This document shows, piece after piece, positions 35,751 to 44,196 of a stretch of DNA of 64,000 nucleotides. Both the position numbers and the translations under genes were made by a program. The first letter of the stretch is position 1, and each line of letters opens with the position of its first letter. Source of the DNA: Massilia sp. ST3 (lineage in GTDB: Bacteria; Pseudomonadota; Gammaproteobacteria; Burkholderiales; Burkholderiaceae_D); NCBI RefSeq assembly GCF_018119405.1, contig NZ_JAGPWC010000020.1:19651-83650 (forward strand). Direction: 5' to 3'. Under the pieces are notes generated by a model, which searched no databases, was not told the origin of the DNA, and was given only the letters and a program-made list of their open reading frames with translations.

Positions 35751-36953
35751 TCAGTTGTCGCTGGCCAGCGCCGGCTCTCCCGCCTCCTGCAGCCCGCGCG
35801 CCAGGCTCGACACGCTCGGGTTGTCGACGAACACGCAGCGCTTGCCGGTGCGCTTGCAATGGTCCTTCACCCGCCAGTAGGCGGCGTGGCTGATGCAGCC
35901 GGTCTGGCAGATCACCAGGTCGGCCGCGGCCAGGCTGGCGTCGAGCAGGCTGCTGCTGTCCTTCAGGCCGCCGTCGTGGTGGGCGAACTGGCCGCCGGCG
36001 CGCTCGACCAGAGTGCGGTAGCTCGGCACGTTGCCATCCCGGCCGCCCACGCACAGCACGCTGCGGTTGAACAGGCGCACCGGCGCTTCCTGGGGCGCGG
36101 GCGTGGGCGGGGACGGGAGCGCCGGCGCCGGATCGTCCTGCGGCGCTGCGGGAACGACCCGCGCCGCCTTCAGCTCGGCCAGCTGCGCCCGCAAGGCCTG
36201 CTCGCGCGCTTCCATCTGCGCCACCCGGTTGGCCAGGCGCTGGCGGCTTTCCAGCTCGGGCACCGCGGCGGCCAGCTGGGCCAGCTCGGTACGCAGCTTG
36301 TGGACCTCGGTGTCCTTGCCGATGATCGTGGCGCGCGCCTGCATCAGCTGCTGTTCGTGGCGCTCCGCCGCCTCGGCCTTGTCCTGCACCAGGGCCTGGC
36401 AGCGCTCCTGCGTCTTCGCCAGCTCGCGTTCCAGCCTCGCGTTGTCGGCCAGCAGCGCGTTGAACTTGTTGATGTCCGCGCGGGCGCAGGCGCCGGCCTG
36501 GTGCTGCACCATGTGGATGTCGCGGCACATCTTTTCCTCGAGCTCGGCAGTGCAGCGCGGGTGGCTCAGGCCAGCCCAGAAGGCGCCGGCGACGTCGCCG
36601 GCCGCCACTGCCGCGTCCCACATGCGGCCCACGTCTTCCGTCGTTTTCGCCGCGCGGAAGCGCTGGACGTTGACCGCGTAGCGGCGCTCGAGTTCCTTCT
36701 GCACGGCGTCCGCGACCGGGGTGCGCAGCAGGCAATCGCTGACGGCCCCGACGTGGATCTCGTAGTCGTCATGCATCAGCTGGCCGCCAGTCACTTTCTC
36801 CACCAGCCGGCGCAGGACGCCCAGCGGCAGGCCCACCCCGATCAGCGGGCAATGGCAGGCATGGCTGAGTTCCCAGACGCGCCGGCGGCGCGAGCCCTGC
36901 AGCATGTGGGCGTAGGGTAGGGCCGCTTCATGCATCGCTTCCTTGTCGCACAT
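35751..36953 (-). CDS. DUF2325 protein with central coiled coil, Fur-type promoter
   Basis: A 400-aa protein. Residues about 1-160 form a Cys/His-bearing helical region (HACHCPLIG, CRDIHMVQHQAGAC), about 165-265 are a long coiled coil, about 270-290 a proline-rich linker, and about 295-385 the DUF2325 domain (SVLCVGGRDGNVPSYRTLVERAGGQFAHHDGG...ICQTGCISHAAYWRVKDHCKRTGKRCVFVDNP). The function of DUF2325 is unknown; the conserved Cys and His suggest metal or redox chemistry. A Fur box lies about 30-50 bp upstream, so it is probably made under iron limitation. Confidence 0.85.
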   Translation of the reverse strand: MCDKEAMHEAALPYAHMLQGSRRRRVWELSHACHCPLIGVGLPLGVLRRLVEKVTGGQLMHDDYEIHVGAVSDCLLRTPVADAVQKELERRYAVNVQRFRAAKTTEDVGRMWDAAVAAGDVAGAFWAGLSHPRCTAELEEKMCRDIHMVQHQAGACARADINKFNALLADNARLERELAKTQERCQALVQDKAEAAERHEQQLMQARATIIGKDTEVHKLRTELAQLAAAVPELESRQRLANRVAQMEAREQALRAQLAELKAARVVPAAPQDDPAPALPSPPTPAPQEAPVRLFNRSVLCVGGRDGNVPSYRTLVERAGGQFAHHDGGLKDSSSLLDASLAAADLVICQTGCISHAAYWRVKDHCKRTGKRCVFVDNPSVSSLARGLQEAGEPALASDN

Positions 36954-37438
36954 TCGATCTCGCTCCCAGGCTAATCGCGTAATTGATAATGATTCTCATT
37001 TATATTTTAGGGAAAACGGGGAGGAAAGCAAGAGGAATCTGGACAGGAAGAGTGATGCATGCAGGCCGCATTTCGGACCCGATCACGGCACGATCGCGTC
37101 GGATAGCAGAGCTCTGTTAGGCAGCGCACGGTCCGGACAGGTTGTCCGTTGTATTTTTTGTATCGCGAGCCAGTGGTCCGATACTGTACTCGTGTCGGAC
37201 GCCACTGGCGTGCGCCCGACGACGACGGCGAGATGGCTGCCTGCCTTCACGACTGTTGAGCTTGCTCCAGGTCCAGACACCGACAACCTTGACCTAGAGC
37301 ATGTCCTCGCAGGACTGATTGATGTAGCGCAGGCATTCTCGTCGCCTCGTTCTCCTACGGGCGAAATCAGGCAAGAATGTGGTGATAGTCGAGTATCGGT
37401 CTACTCCGCGTTGGTCTACACTTTACGAGGGATACATC
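36954..37438. other. 485-bp gap without a convincing gene
   Basis: Besides the Fur box near its left end I see no gene. A 167-codon frame crosses it (36943-37446) but has no ribosome site, no recognisable motif and an untypical composition. The stretch is less GC-rich than its surroundings. It should hold the promoters of both flanking divergent genes. Confidence 0.6.
36985..37003 (-). promoter_or_regulatory. Fur box upstream of the DUF2325 gene
   Basis: GATAATGATTCTCATT is a close match to the classical Fur site (GATAATGATAATCATTATC; 14 of 19 positions). It lies 32 bp before the ATG of the minus-strand DUF2325 gene, a normal place for an iron-responsive operator. Confidence 0.8.
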
Positions 37439-38269
37439 ATGGATAATCAGAAGTCAACCGAGGGAAAAGGCAGCGACGCAAGCCGCGAGGGCGCAGGTTC
37501 GAGCATCGGTAAAGGCCAGGATTCCAATCTCGGCAAGAGCAGCGGTGCATCGGGCTCGAGCCTGGGCAGCGGTGCGTCGGGCGGCAGCCTCGGCAGCGCC
37601 AACGCCTCGCCGAGCAGCGCCAGCGGCGCCACCAGCTCCAGCAGCGGCGCCGTCGGCGGCACCAGCAACGCCAGCTCCGGCTCGTCCGGCAGCTCGCTGG
37701 GCAGCAGCGCAGCCGGCAGCAGCGGCTCGATGGGCAGCAGCGCAAGCGGCAGCAGCGGCTCGATGGGCAGCAGCGCAAGCAGCACCAACATGGGCAGCAC
37801 CACCGGCAGCACCACCGGCAGCAGCCTGGGCACCAGCGCCGGCAGCAGCGGCAGCATGGGCGGCGGCAGCACCGGCAGCAGCCAGTCGGACATGGGCCAG
37901 CAACAGCAGCAGGGCGGTATCAAGGGCGCCATGGCCTCGATGAGCCCTGACAAGATGCACCAGGGTATCGACAAGGCAGCCCAGGCAGCCCAGCCGCTGG
38001 TGGACCGCCTGGTCAGCACCGCGCACGCCGGCGTCGACCGCGTTAGCGGCATGCTGGGCAGCACCCGTGAAAGCATGGGCCAGCGCTCGCAGCAGCTGAA
38101 CGAGAAGTACCAGGACCTGTCGGCCCAAGGCCGCGAGTACGTCCGCAACAACCCGGGCAGCGCCCTGCTGGCCGCCATCGGCGTCGGCTTCGTGCTGGCA
38201 AAGCTGCTGGGTGGTTCGAGCGACCGTTCGCGCGATTCCCGCTCGTATCGCGACTACCGCGATTATTGA
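37439..38269 (+). CDS. Ser/Gly-rich protein with DUF883 (ElaB/YqjD)-like C-terminus
   Basis: A 276-aa protein. Residues about 1-160 are low-complexity Ser, Gly, Ala and Thr, with an exact-length 11-residue unit (GSSGSMGSSAS) repeated at 37715-37780. A glutamine run (QQQQQ) precedes an ordered C-terminal part: helical GIDKAAQAAQPLVDRL...RSQQLNEKYQDLSAQGREYVRNNPGSALLAAIGVGFVLAKLL, ending in RSYRDYRDY. The YVR.NP...GVGFVLA element matches the membrane-anchor end of ElaB/YqjD proteins, which bind ribosomes in stationary phase. I infer a stress-related membrane protein. Start ATG 37439; the gene ends in a strong terminator. Confidence 0.8.
   Translation: MDNQKSTEGKGSDASREGAGSSIGKGQDSNLGKSSGASGSSLGSGASGGSLGSANASPSSASGATSSSSGAVGGTSNASSGSSGSSLGSSAAGSSGSMGSSASGSSGSMGSSASSTNMGSTTGSTTGSSLGTSAGSSGSMGGGSTGSSQSDMGQQQQQGGIKGAMASMSPDKMHQGIDKAAQAAQPLVDRLVSTAHAGVDRVSGMLGSTRESMGQRSQQLNEKYQDLSAQGREYVRNNPGSALLAAIGVGFVLAKLLGGSSDRSRDSRSYRDYRDY
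37715..37780 (+). repeat. Two tandem 33-bp units within the Ser/Gly-rich gene
   Basis: Two identical 33-bp units (37715-37747 and 37748-37780) start GGCAGCAGCGGCTCGATGGG and encode the same 11 residues. A third partial unit precedes them. Such exact tandem copies are prone to slippage, so length could vary between strains. Confidence 0.75.
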
Positions 38270-38297
38270 TCGCTAACCGTCCACCAGGGCGGAACGT

Positions 38298-38341
38298 GAA
38301 GGAGCCCGGCCAGCGTTATGCTTGGCTGGGCTTCGTTTTTT
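38298..38341 (+). terminator. Rho-independent terminator of the Ser/Gly-rich gene
   Basis: An imperfect long hairpin (GAAG-AGCCC-GGCCA against TGGC-GGGCT-TC around a GCGTTATGC loop) is followed by TTTTTT. It begins about 30 bp past the stop. Confidence 0.85.
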
Positions 38342-38382
38342 GTGGGGTGTGGTGCAAGGTGAGGGTGGTGGTCTGCACACAA

Positions 38383-38523
38383 ACTTAGGTTCCGGCCTTC
38401 GCCGGAAGTCGTAGGCGCCAGTGGCGCGTACGACGTGCCAGGGTAGCTGGGATGAGTAGGTGCTGACGCTATCCCGCAAGTTAACTTTGAGACCGTCGTT
38501 CCGGCGAAGGCCGGAACCCAAGT
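38383..38523. repeat. REP-like inverted pair downstream of the RND gene
   Basis: Left arm about 38383-38410 (ACTTAGGTTCCGGCCTTCGC, diverged at its end) and right arm 38493-38523 (CCGTCGTTCCGGCGAAGG...) are inverted copies of the REP-like unit, spaced by about 82 bp. The pair lies between convergent genes. Confidence 0.8.
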
Positions 38524-38551
38524 TCCTCAGCAGACCCGTAACGCGCACACA

Positions 38552-41500
38552 TCATCCCACACTCGGTTCCCCGGTTTTCACCACCGGCTGCGCCGGATGC
38601 CTCCTCAGCCTGTCCCTCCCACGCTTGAGCAGATGCTCGAAGTCATCCACATAAGTAAACACCGCAGGCACCACCAGCAAGCTGAGCAAGGTCGAGGTAA
38701 TCAATCCTCCCATCACCGCGATCGCCATCGGGGCGCGGAAGCTCGGGTCCCCCGAGAATCCCAGCGCCAGCGGCAGCATGCCCGCGCCCATGGCGATGGT
38801 GGTCATCACAATGGGGCGCGAACGCTTGTGGCAGGCGTCGACCAGGGCGTCGAAGCGGTTCATGCCCGCCTTGCGCGCCAAAATCGCATAGTCCACCAGC
38901 AGGATCGAGTTCTTGGTCACGATCCCCATCAGCATGATCAGGCCGATCATGGTCGGCATCGACAGCGCGTTGCGTGTGATCAGCAGGGCCACGAAGGCGC
39001 CGCCGATCGAGAGGGGCAGTGCGGCCAGGATGGTGGCCGGCTGCATGAAATCGTTGAACAGCAGCACCAGCACGCCGTAGATGCACAGCACGCCGATCAG
39101 CATCGCCACGCCGAAGCTGGCGAACAGCGCCTGCATCTCCTGGGCGTCGCCCAGCTCGGCGATCTGCACCGAGGGCGGCAGCTTCTGGAACACGGGCAGG
39201 GCGCGCGCCTCGGCGTTGACTTCGCCCAGCGAGCGGCCAGACAGTTCCACGTCCAGGGTCACGTTGCGGCTGCGGTTCAGGCGGTCGATCTGGGCCGGGC
39301 CGCTTTCCACCGTGATGGTGGCGACGTTCGCCAGCAGCACCGGGCCGTTCGCGCCTGGCACGGTCAGGCGGCCGATGGCCTCCAGGTCGGCGCGCACCGC
39401 GTCCGGCAGCTTGACGCGGATCGGCACCTGGCGCTCGGCCAGGTTCATCTTGGCCAGGGCCTGGTCGTAGTCGCCGGCGGTGGCCACGCGCACCGTCTCG
39501 CCGATGGCGGCGGCCGTCACGCCCAGGTCGGCCGCGCGCGCGAAGTCCGGGCGCACGATGATCTCCGGGCGCACCAGCGAGGCGCTCGAGCTGACATTGC
39601 CGATGCCGCGCAGCGTGCGCAGTTCGCGCTCGGCCTGGCGCGCCGCCGCCTGCAGCGCTTCCGGGTCTTCGCTGCGCAGCACCAGCTGCATCTTGGTGCC
39701 GGTATCCGGCGCGCCGACGGTGAAGCGTGCGCCGGGGATCGCGGCCACGCGTTCGCGGATGCCCCGCTCGATACCGGAGAGCGATTCGTCGCGGTCGTCG
39801 CGGTGCACCGTGTTCACGGTCAGCACCGCGCGCCGCGCTTCGGCCGCCGCGCCAGGCGCGAAGGCGTCGCCGCTGGAGCCGCCACCGATCGAGCTGAACA
39901 CGTTCTTTACGCCCGGCACCCCCATCACCGCCAGGCGGGTCTGCTCGGCCACGGCGTGGGTCTCGGCCAGGGTGGCGCCGGGCGCCAGCTCCACGTTGAT
40001 CTGGGTCTGCGAGCGGTCGGCCGGGGGCACGAAGCCGGTTGGCAGCAAGGGTACCAGGGCGATCGAGCCGAAGAAGAACACGGCCGAGCCGATCGCCGTG
40101 GCCAGGCGGTGGCGCAGGCACCATTTCATCACCCGCATGTAGCGTCGCATGATGGGGCCGTCTTCTTCCTGGTGCGGCTTGGCGGGCTTGAGCAGGTAGG
40201 CGCACATCATCGGTGTCAGCAGGCGCGCCACCAGCAGCGAGGCCAGGATCGCCAGTACGGCGGTCCAGCCGAACTGCTTGAAGAACTTGCCGGGAATGCC
40301 GCCCATGAAGGCAGTCGGCAGGAACACCGCCACCAGCGAGAAGGTGGTGGCGATCACCGCCATGCCGATTTCGTCGGCCGCCTCCAGCGCCGCCTGCATC
40401 GGCGTCTTGCCCATGTGGAGGTGGCGCGAGATGTTCTCGATCTCGACGATGGCATCGTCGACCAGCACCCCCACCACCAGGGCCAGCGACAGCAGGGTCA
40501 CCATGTTGAGGGTGTAGCCGAACAGGTACTGGCCCAGGAATGCCGGGATCACCGACAGCGGCAGGGCCGCCGCCGCGATCAGGGTGGCGCGCCAGTCGCG
40601 CAGGAACCACCACACCACCAGCACCGCCAGCACCGCGCCTTCGTACAGCATCTCCATCGAGGCGTCGAAGTTTTCTTCCACCGCGAAGGAGTTGTCGATC
40701 ACCTCGCGCAGCACCAGGTTCGGATGCTCTTTTTGCAGCTGGGCCACGGCCGCGCGTGCGCCCTCCGCCACGTCGACCTCGCCCGCGCCGCGCGTGCGGA
40801 ATACCTCGAAGGCCACCACCTTGCGCCCGTCCTGCTCGGCGATGGCGCGCGGTTCGGCCACCGTGTCGGCCACGTTCGCCACCTGGTCCAGGCGCACGCT
40901 GCGGCCGTCCGGCAGCGGAATCTCCATGCCCGCCAGCTCCTGGGCGCTCTTGACGGTGGCGATGGTGCGCACCGATTGCTCGGCGCCGCTGACGTCGCCG
41001 CGCCCGCCGGGCGCTTCGCGCTGCACGTTGCGCAGCTGACGCGAAACGTCCAGCGCCGACACCCGCAGCGCCGCCATCCGGGCGTCAATCAGCTCCACGC
41101 GCACTTCGCGCGTCACGCCGCCCACGCGCTTGACCGCACCCAGGCCCGGTACGCTCAGCAGGCGCTTGGAGACGTCGTTGTCGACGAACCAGCTCAGCTC
41201 CTGGTCGTCCATGCCGCTGCCGGCGCCGGGCGCGCGCGCCACCGTGAAGGTGGCGATCACGCGCCCGGCGGTGGCGGCCTTGGTCACGCTCGGGTCGCGC
41301 ATCTCGGCCGGCAGGTCGGCGCGCACGCGCGAGACCGCGTCGCGCACGTCGTTCACCGCGTCCGACAAGTCCTTCTCGAGGATGAACTCGACGGTAATGG
41401 TGGCCACGCCATCGAGCACGCGGGTATAGATGTTCTTCACCCCTTGCAGGGTGGCGACCGAATCCTCGATCTTGCGCGCGACCTCGGTCTCCAGCTGCGC

Positions 41501-41668
41501 CGGGGCGGCGCCGTCCAGCACCGCGCTGACGGTGACGATCGGCAGTTCGATGTCGGGGAAGTCCTGCACCTTGTTGGCCTTGAAGGCCAGCAGCCCGGCC
41601 AGGGTGAGCAGGGCGAACAGCATGATCGCCGGGATCGGGTTGCGGATCGAGAGGGCGGAAAAATTCAT
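38552..41668 (-). CDS. RND efflux pump inner-membrane transporter (HAE1/AcrB type)
   Basis: A 1038-aa resistance-nodulation-division permease with the N-terminal helix NPIPAIMLFALLTLAGLLAF, two large periplasmic loops, and paired transmembrane clusters. TM4 carries the proton-relay aspartates in VVGVLVDDAIVEIEN, and the late IGLIMLMGIVTKNSILLVDYA is the TM10-11 signature. It works as a trimer with the adaptor encoded 10 bp upstream and an outer-membrane channel that is not encoded nearby. Substrate unknown. I use ATG 41668 (MNFSALSIRNP), not 41692. Confidence 0.95.
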   Translation of the reverse strand: MNFSALSIRNPIPAIMLFALLTLAGLLAFKANKVQDFPDIELPIVTVSAVLDGAAPAQLETEVARKIEDSVATLQGVKNIYTRVLDGVATITVEFILEKDLSDAVNDVRDAVSRVRADLPAEMRDPSVTKAATAGRVIATFTVARAPGAGSGMDDQELSWFVDNDVSKRLLSVPGLGAVKRVGGVTREVRVELIDARMAALRVSALDVSRQLRNVQREAPGGRGDVSGAEQSVRTIATVKSAQELAGMEIPLPDGRSVRLDQVANVADTVAEPRAIAEQDGRKVVAFEVFRTRGAGEVDVAEGARAAVAQLQKEHPNLVLREVIDNSFAVEENFDASMEMLYEGAVLAVLVVWWFLRDWRATLIAAAALPLSVIPAFLGQYLFGYTLNMVTLLSLALVVGVLVDDAIVEIENISRHLHMGKTPMQAALEAADEIGMAVIATTFSLVAVFLPTAFMGGIPGKFFKQFGWTAVLAILASLLVARLLTPMMCAYLLKPAKPHQEEDGPIMRRYMRVMKWCLRHRLATAIGSAVFFFGSIALVPLLPTGFVPPADRSQTQINVELAPGATLAETHAVAEQTRLAVMGVPGVKNVFSSIGGGSSGDAFAPGAAAEARRAVLTVNTVHRDDRDESLSGIERGIRERVAAIPGARFTVGAPDTGTKMQLVLRSEDPEALQAAARQAERELRTLRGIGNVSSSASLVRPEIIVRPDFARAADLGVTAAAIGETVRVATAGDYDQALAKMNLAERQVPIRVKLPDAVRADLEAIGRLTVPGANGPVLLANVATITVESGPAQIDRLNRSRNVTLDVELSGRSLGEVNAEARALPVFQKLPPSVQIAELGDAQEMQALFASFGVAMLIGVLCIYGVLVLLFNDFMQPATILAALPLSIGGAFVALLITRNALSMPTMIGLIMLMGIVTKNSILLVDYAILARKAGMNRFDALVDACHKRSRPIVMTTIAMGAGMLPLALGFSGDPSFRAPMAIAVMGGLITSTLLSLLVVPAVFTYVDDFEHLLKRGRDRLRRHPAQPVVKTGEPSVG

Positions 41669-41678
41669 CGCAAGCCTC

Positions 41679-42851
41679 TCAACGCGCCGCACGCGCGGGC
41701 GCTGCCGCGGGCTGCGCCGCGGGTTGTGCAGCGGGTTGTGCCGATACGTTGCGCACCAGGTCGCCGTCGTTCAGGAAGCCGGCGCCGCTGACCACGATCG
41801 GGGTGCCGGCCGCCAGGCCGCCGGTGACCTCGACCCGGTCGCCCAGGCGGCGGCCGGTGCTCACCTTCAGCTGGCTCACGCGGCTGTCGCGGTTCAGGCG
41901 GAACACGTAGGAAAAGCCGTCGCGCACCGCGATCGCCTGCTGCGGCACGGTGAGGGCGTTCGAGGCGCCCAGCTCGAAGCGGCCGCTGGCGAACATGCCG
42001 GCCTTGAGCGGCGCGTTGGCCGAAAGCGATGGCGGCAGGTCGACATAGACCAGGGCGATGCGGGTTTGCGGATCGACCGAGGGCGCGACGGTGCGCACCT
42101 TGCCGGTGACTTCGCCGCCGCTGGCGGCGCGTACATAAGCGCGCATGCCGGGCTGGATGCGGCCCAGGTCCTGGGCGGTGATCTCGGCGCGCCATTCCAG
42201 GCGGCCCTGGCGGATCATGCGAAACAGTTCCGTGCCCACGCCCACCACGGCGCCCACCGTGGCGTTGCGCGCCGAGATGACGCCGCTGTCCGGCGCCACC
42301 ACCTGCGTGTACTTGAGGCGCAGCTGCTGCTGGGTCAGCGTGGCCTGGGCGGCGCTCACGCGCGCCGCGGCGGTACGCTCGGCGGTGAGGTACTGGGTCA
42401 CCTGCTGCTCGCTCAGCGCGCCGGAGCTCTTCAGGGCGCGGGCGCGCCCGGCGTTGGCCGCGGCCTCCGCGGCATTGGCCTGGGCTTCCTGCACGGCGGC
42501 GCGGGCCTGCTCCACGTCGGCGCGCACGGTCTCGGCGGAGAACACGGCCAGCACCTCGCCCTTCTTGACCACGTCGCCCACGTTGACCCGGACTTCGGTC
42601 AGCCGCAGCCCGCCCGATTCGCTGCCGATCACGGCTTCCTGCCAGGAGGCGATGCTGCCGTTGGCGGTGAGCTTGAGGGGCAGGCTGGCGGTCGAAGGCA
42701 GGCCGGTGGACACGGTCAGGGCGGGCTTGGGCGCCGGGGCCGGCTCGTCCTTGGCGGTGACGCCGCCGGACAGGGCGAACGCAGCCAGGACGCACAGTGA
42801 GGCTGCCGCCGCCGCGATCAGCGCGGGGCGTGGAATCCGTTTGATTTGCAT
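41679..42851 (-). CDS. RND efflux periplasmic adaptor subunit (HlyD/AcrA type)
   Basis: A 390-aa membrane fusion protein with an N-terminal signal/anchor, a barrel-sandwich hybrid lipoyl half (VNVGDVVKKGEVLAVFS), an alpha-hairpin (about 110-175), the matching half (APDSGVISARNATVGAVVGVG), and a beta-barrel. The C-terminus is a short repeat (AQPAAQPAAQPAA). It heads the two-gene efflux operon. No TetR-type regulator is seen next to it. Confidence 0.93.
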   Translation of the reverse strand: MQIKRIPRPALIAAAAASLCVLAAFALSGGVTAKDEPAPAPKPALTVSTGLPSTASLPLKLTANGSIASWQEAVIGSESGGLRLTEVRVNVGDVVKKGEVLAVFSAETVRADVEQARAAVQEAQANAAEAAANAGRARALKSSGALSEQQVTQYLTAERTAAARVSAAQATLTQQQLRLKYTQVVAPDSGVISARNATVGAVVGVGTELFRMIRQGRLEWRAEITAQDLGRIQPGMRAYVRAASGGEVTGKVRTVAPSVDPQTRIALVYVDLPPSLSANAPLKAGMFASGRFELGASNALTVPQQAIAVRDGFSYVFRLNRDSRVSQLKVSTGRRLGDRVEVTGGLAAGTPIVVSGAGFLNDGDLVRNVSAQPAAQPAAQPAAAPARAAR

Positions 42852-43021
42852 GGTTGGTCGACTCTCGGGTAAGCGACCAAGTGTAGCAAAAGCGGCCTGG
42901 TCGGCAGCGTTCTCGCGTGCGCGTTATGCAGGGCGCTTACAAAGATTTACAGCATCGCCGACGGCGGCATGGGACACCGGGTGGCGCATGGGGTATAAAT
43001 CCTTATCGAGAAGGAGGAAGC

Positions 43022-44017
43022 ATGGTCCGCAAATGGATAGTGGCCTTGTGCTGCCTGCTTGCCGGCGCCGTGTCCGCGGCGGCGCCCCTGACGGCGGAGC
43101 AGGCCCTGCACGTGCTGAACCGCATGAGCTTCGGCCCGCGGCCGGGCGAGGTGGCGCGCCTGCAGGCCATGGGGCTGGAGCGCTACGTGGCGGAACAGCT
43201 CGACCCTTCCAGGCCGGACTTGCTGGGCGAAGACGCGCGCCGGGTGCGGGAGCTGGGGAACGCACGCCTGGACGCCGATGGCGCCGAAGCCGACGACCTG
43301 GCGCGGCAGGAGCGTCTGCTGCGCGCCATCGCCAGCCGGCGCCAGCTCGAGGAGGTACTGGTCGGCTTCCGGCTGCAGCAGCACGGGGCAGCGGGGATGG
43401 CCCCGGCCGAACAGGCGCGCATGGCGGAGACGCTGCGCCCGCAGGTGTTCGGACGGGTTGACGGGGATCCGGCCGCGTGGCTTCGGGCGCTGGCCGAACG
43501 TTTTGTCGGCGGCGTGCCGCCGCGGCGCTTGATGTCGCGCATGGAAGCCGCGTGGCGGCGCAGCGGCGGCGACCAGAAGGAGGTCTTGCGGGCCTTGTTC
43601 ACTAGTCCGGACTTCCTGGCGCCGGCGGCGCAGGCGAACAAGCGCAAGGATCCGCTGCGCCTGCTGGCCTCGGCGGTGCGGAGCAGCGGCATCGAGGTCG
43701 CCAATGCGGCGCCGCTGGCGCGGGCGCAGGTAGAGCTGGAAGAAGAGGGGATGGGCGCCTGGCCCGAGGTGGCCGCGGCCCTGGCGCAGGGGCGCTTGCC
43801 GCTCGCGGCCGAAGCGCCGCGCCGGCACCGCCAAGCGTCGGTGGCGCCGCCGATGCGTGTATTGCCGGGGGACCGCAATCAGCCGGCAAGCTTGGCCTCG
43901 CCGTCGACGGTGCGGCCGGAGGCGCCGACGCCTTCAGCAGCGGCCATGGCGGCGGCCACGCGCACGCCGCCGCTGGATGCGGCCTTGCTCGGCAGTGAGG
44001 AATTCCTGCGATATTGA
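43022..44017 (+). CDS. Short DUF1800-like secreted protein
   Basis: A 331-aa protein with a signal peptide (MVRKWIVALCCLLAGAVSAAA) followed by the DUF1800 opening HVLNRMSFGPRPGEVARLQAMGLERYVAEQLDPS. It also has the late DUF1800 block KEVLRALFTSPDFLAP and a family-like end LLGSEEFLRY. DUF1800 proteins usually run to about 450-600 residues, so the centre of the family appears to be missing while the frame stays open. A GAAGGAGGAAG site supports ATG 43022. DUF1800 genes are normally paired with a DUF1501 gene; none is seen here, so it may be a decayed or specialised copy. Confidence 0.7.
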   Translation: MVRKWIVALCCLLAGAVSAAAPLTAEQALHVLNRMSFGPRPGEVARLQAMGLERYVAEQLDPSRPDLLGEDARRVRELGNARLDADGAEADDLARQERLLRAIASRRQLEEVLVGFRLQQHGAAGMAPAEQARMAETLRPQVFGRVDGDPAAWLRALAERFVGGVPPRRLMSRMEAAWRRSGGDQKEVLRALFTSPDFLAPAAQANKRKDPLRLLASAVRSSGIEVANAAPLARAQVELEEEGMGAWPEVAAALAQGRLPLAAEAPRRHRQASVAPPMRVLPGDRNQPASLASPSTVRPEAPTPSAAAMAAATRTPPLDAALLGSEEFLRY

Positions 44018-44029
44018 TTCGCAGCGAAC

Positions 44030-44049
44030 GCGGCATTGCGCAATGCCGC
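44030..44049. repeat. Perfect 20-bp palindrome
   Basis: GCGGCATTGC directly followed by its complement GCAATGCCGC, with no loop, 12 bp after the DUF1800-like stop. No T-run follows. It could be a terminator remnant or a protein-binding site. A second small palindrome (ACCGTAG-TT-CTACGGT) lies at 44110-44125. Confidence 0.65.
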
Positions 44050-44196
44050 ATTAGCGACAAGAACGGTCTGATTGGAAACGTTTCTCTTCACAATGGCGCA
44101 CCGTAGTTCTACGGTATTGCAGTGCACAATAAATTGGATTATATTGAAACCGTCTCCTCCAGTTTTCTCCGAAAATTGGATTCCCGCCCGCCAACC

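Noticed and set aside
36943..37446. A 167-codon plus-strand frame in the gap before the Ser/Gly-rich gene
   Set aside because: No ribosome site, no recognisable motif, overlaps the start regions of both neighbours and the Fur box.
37545..37943. Gly/Ser repeat stretch as a CRISPR or satellite array
   Set aside because: The repetition follows codon units of a continuous reading frame with a start and terminator, so it is a low-complexity protein segment.
38597..41791. A 1064-codon plus-strand frame over the RND transporter
   Set aside because: Shadow of the RND gene; translation is a His/Gln/Arg-rich string without structure.
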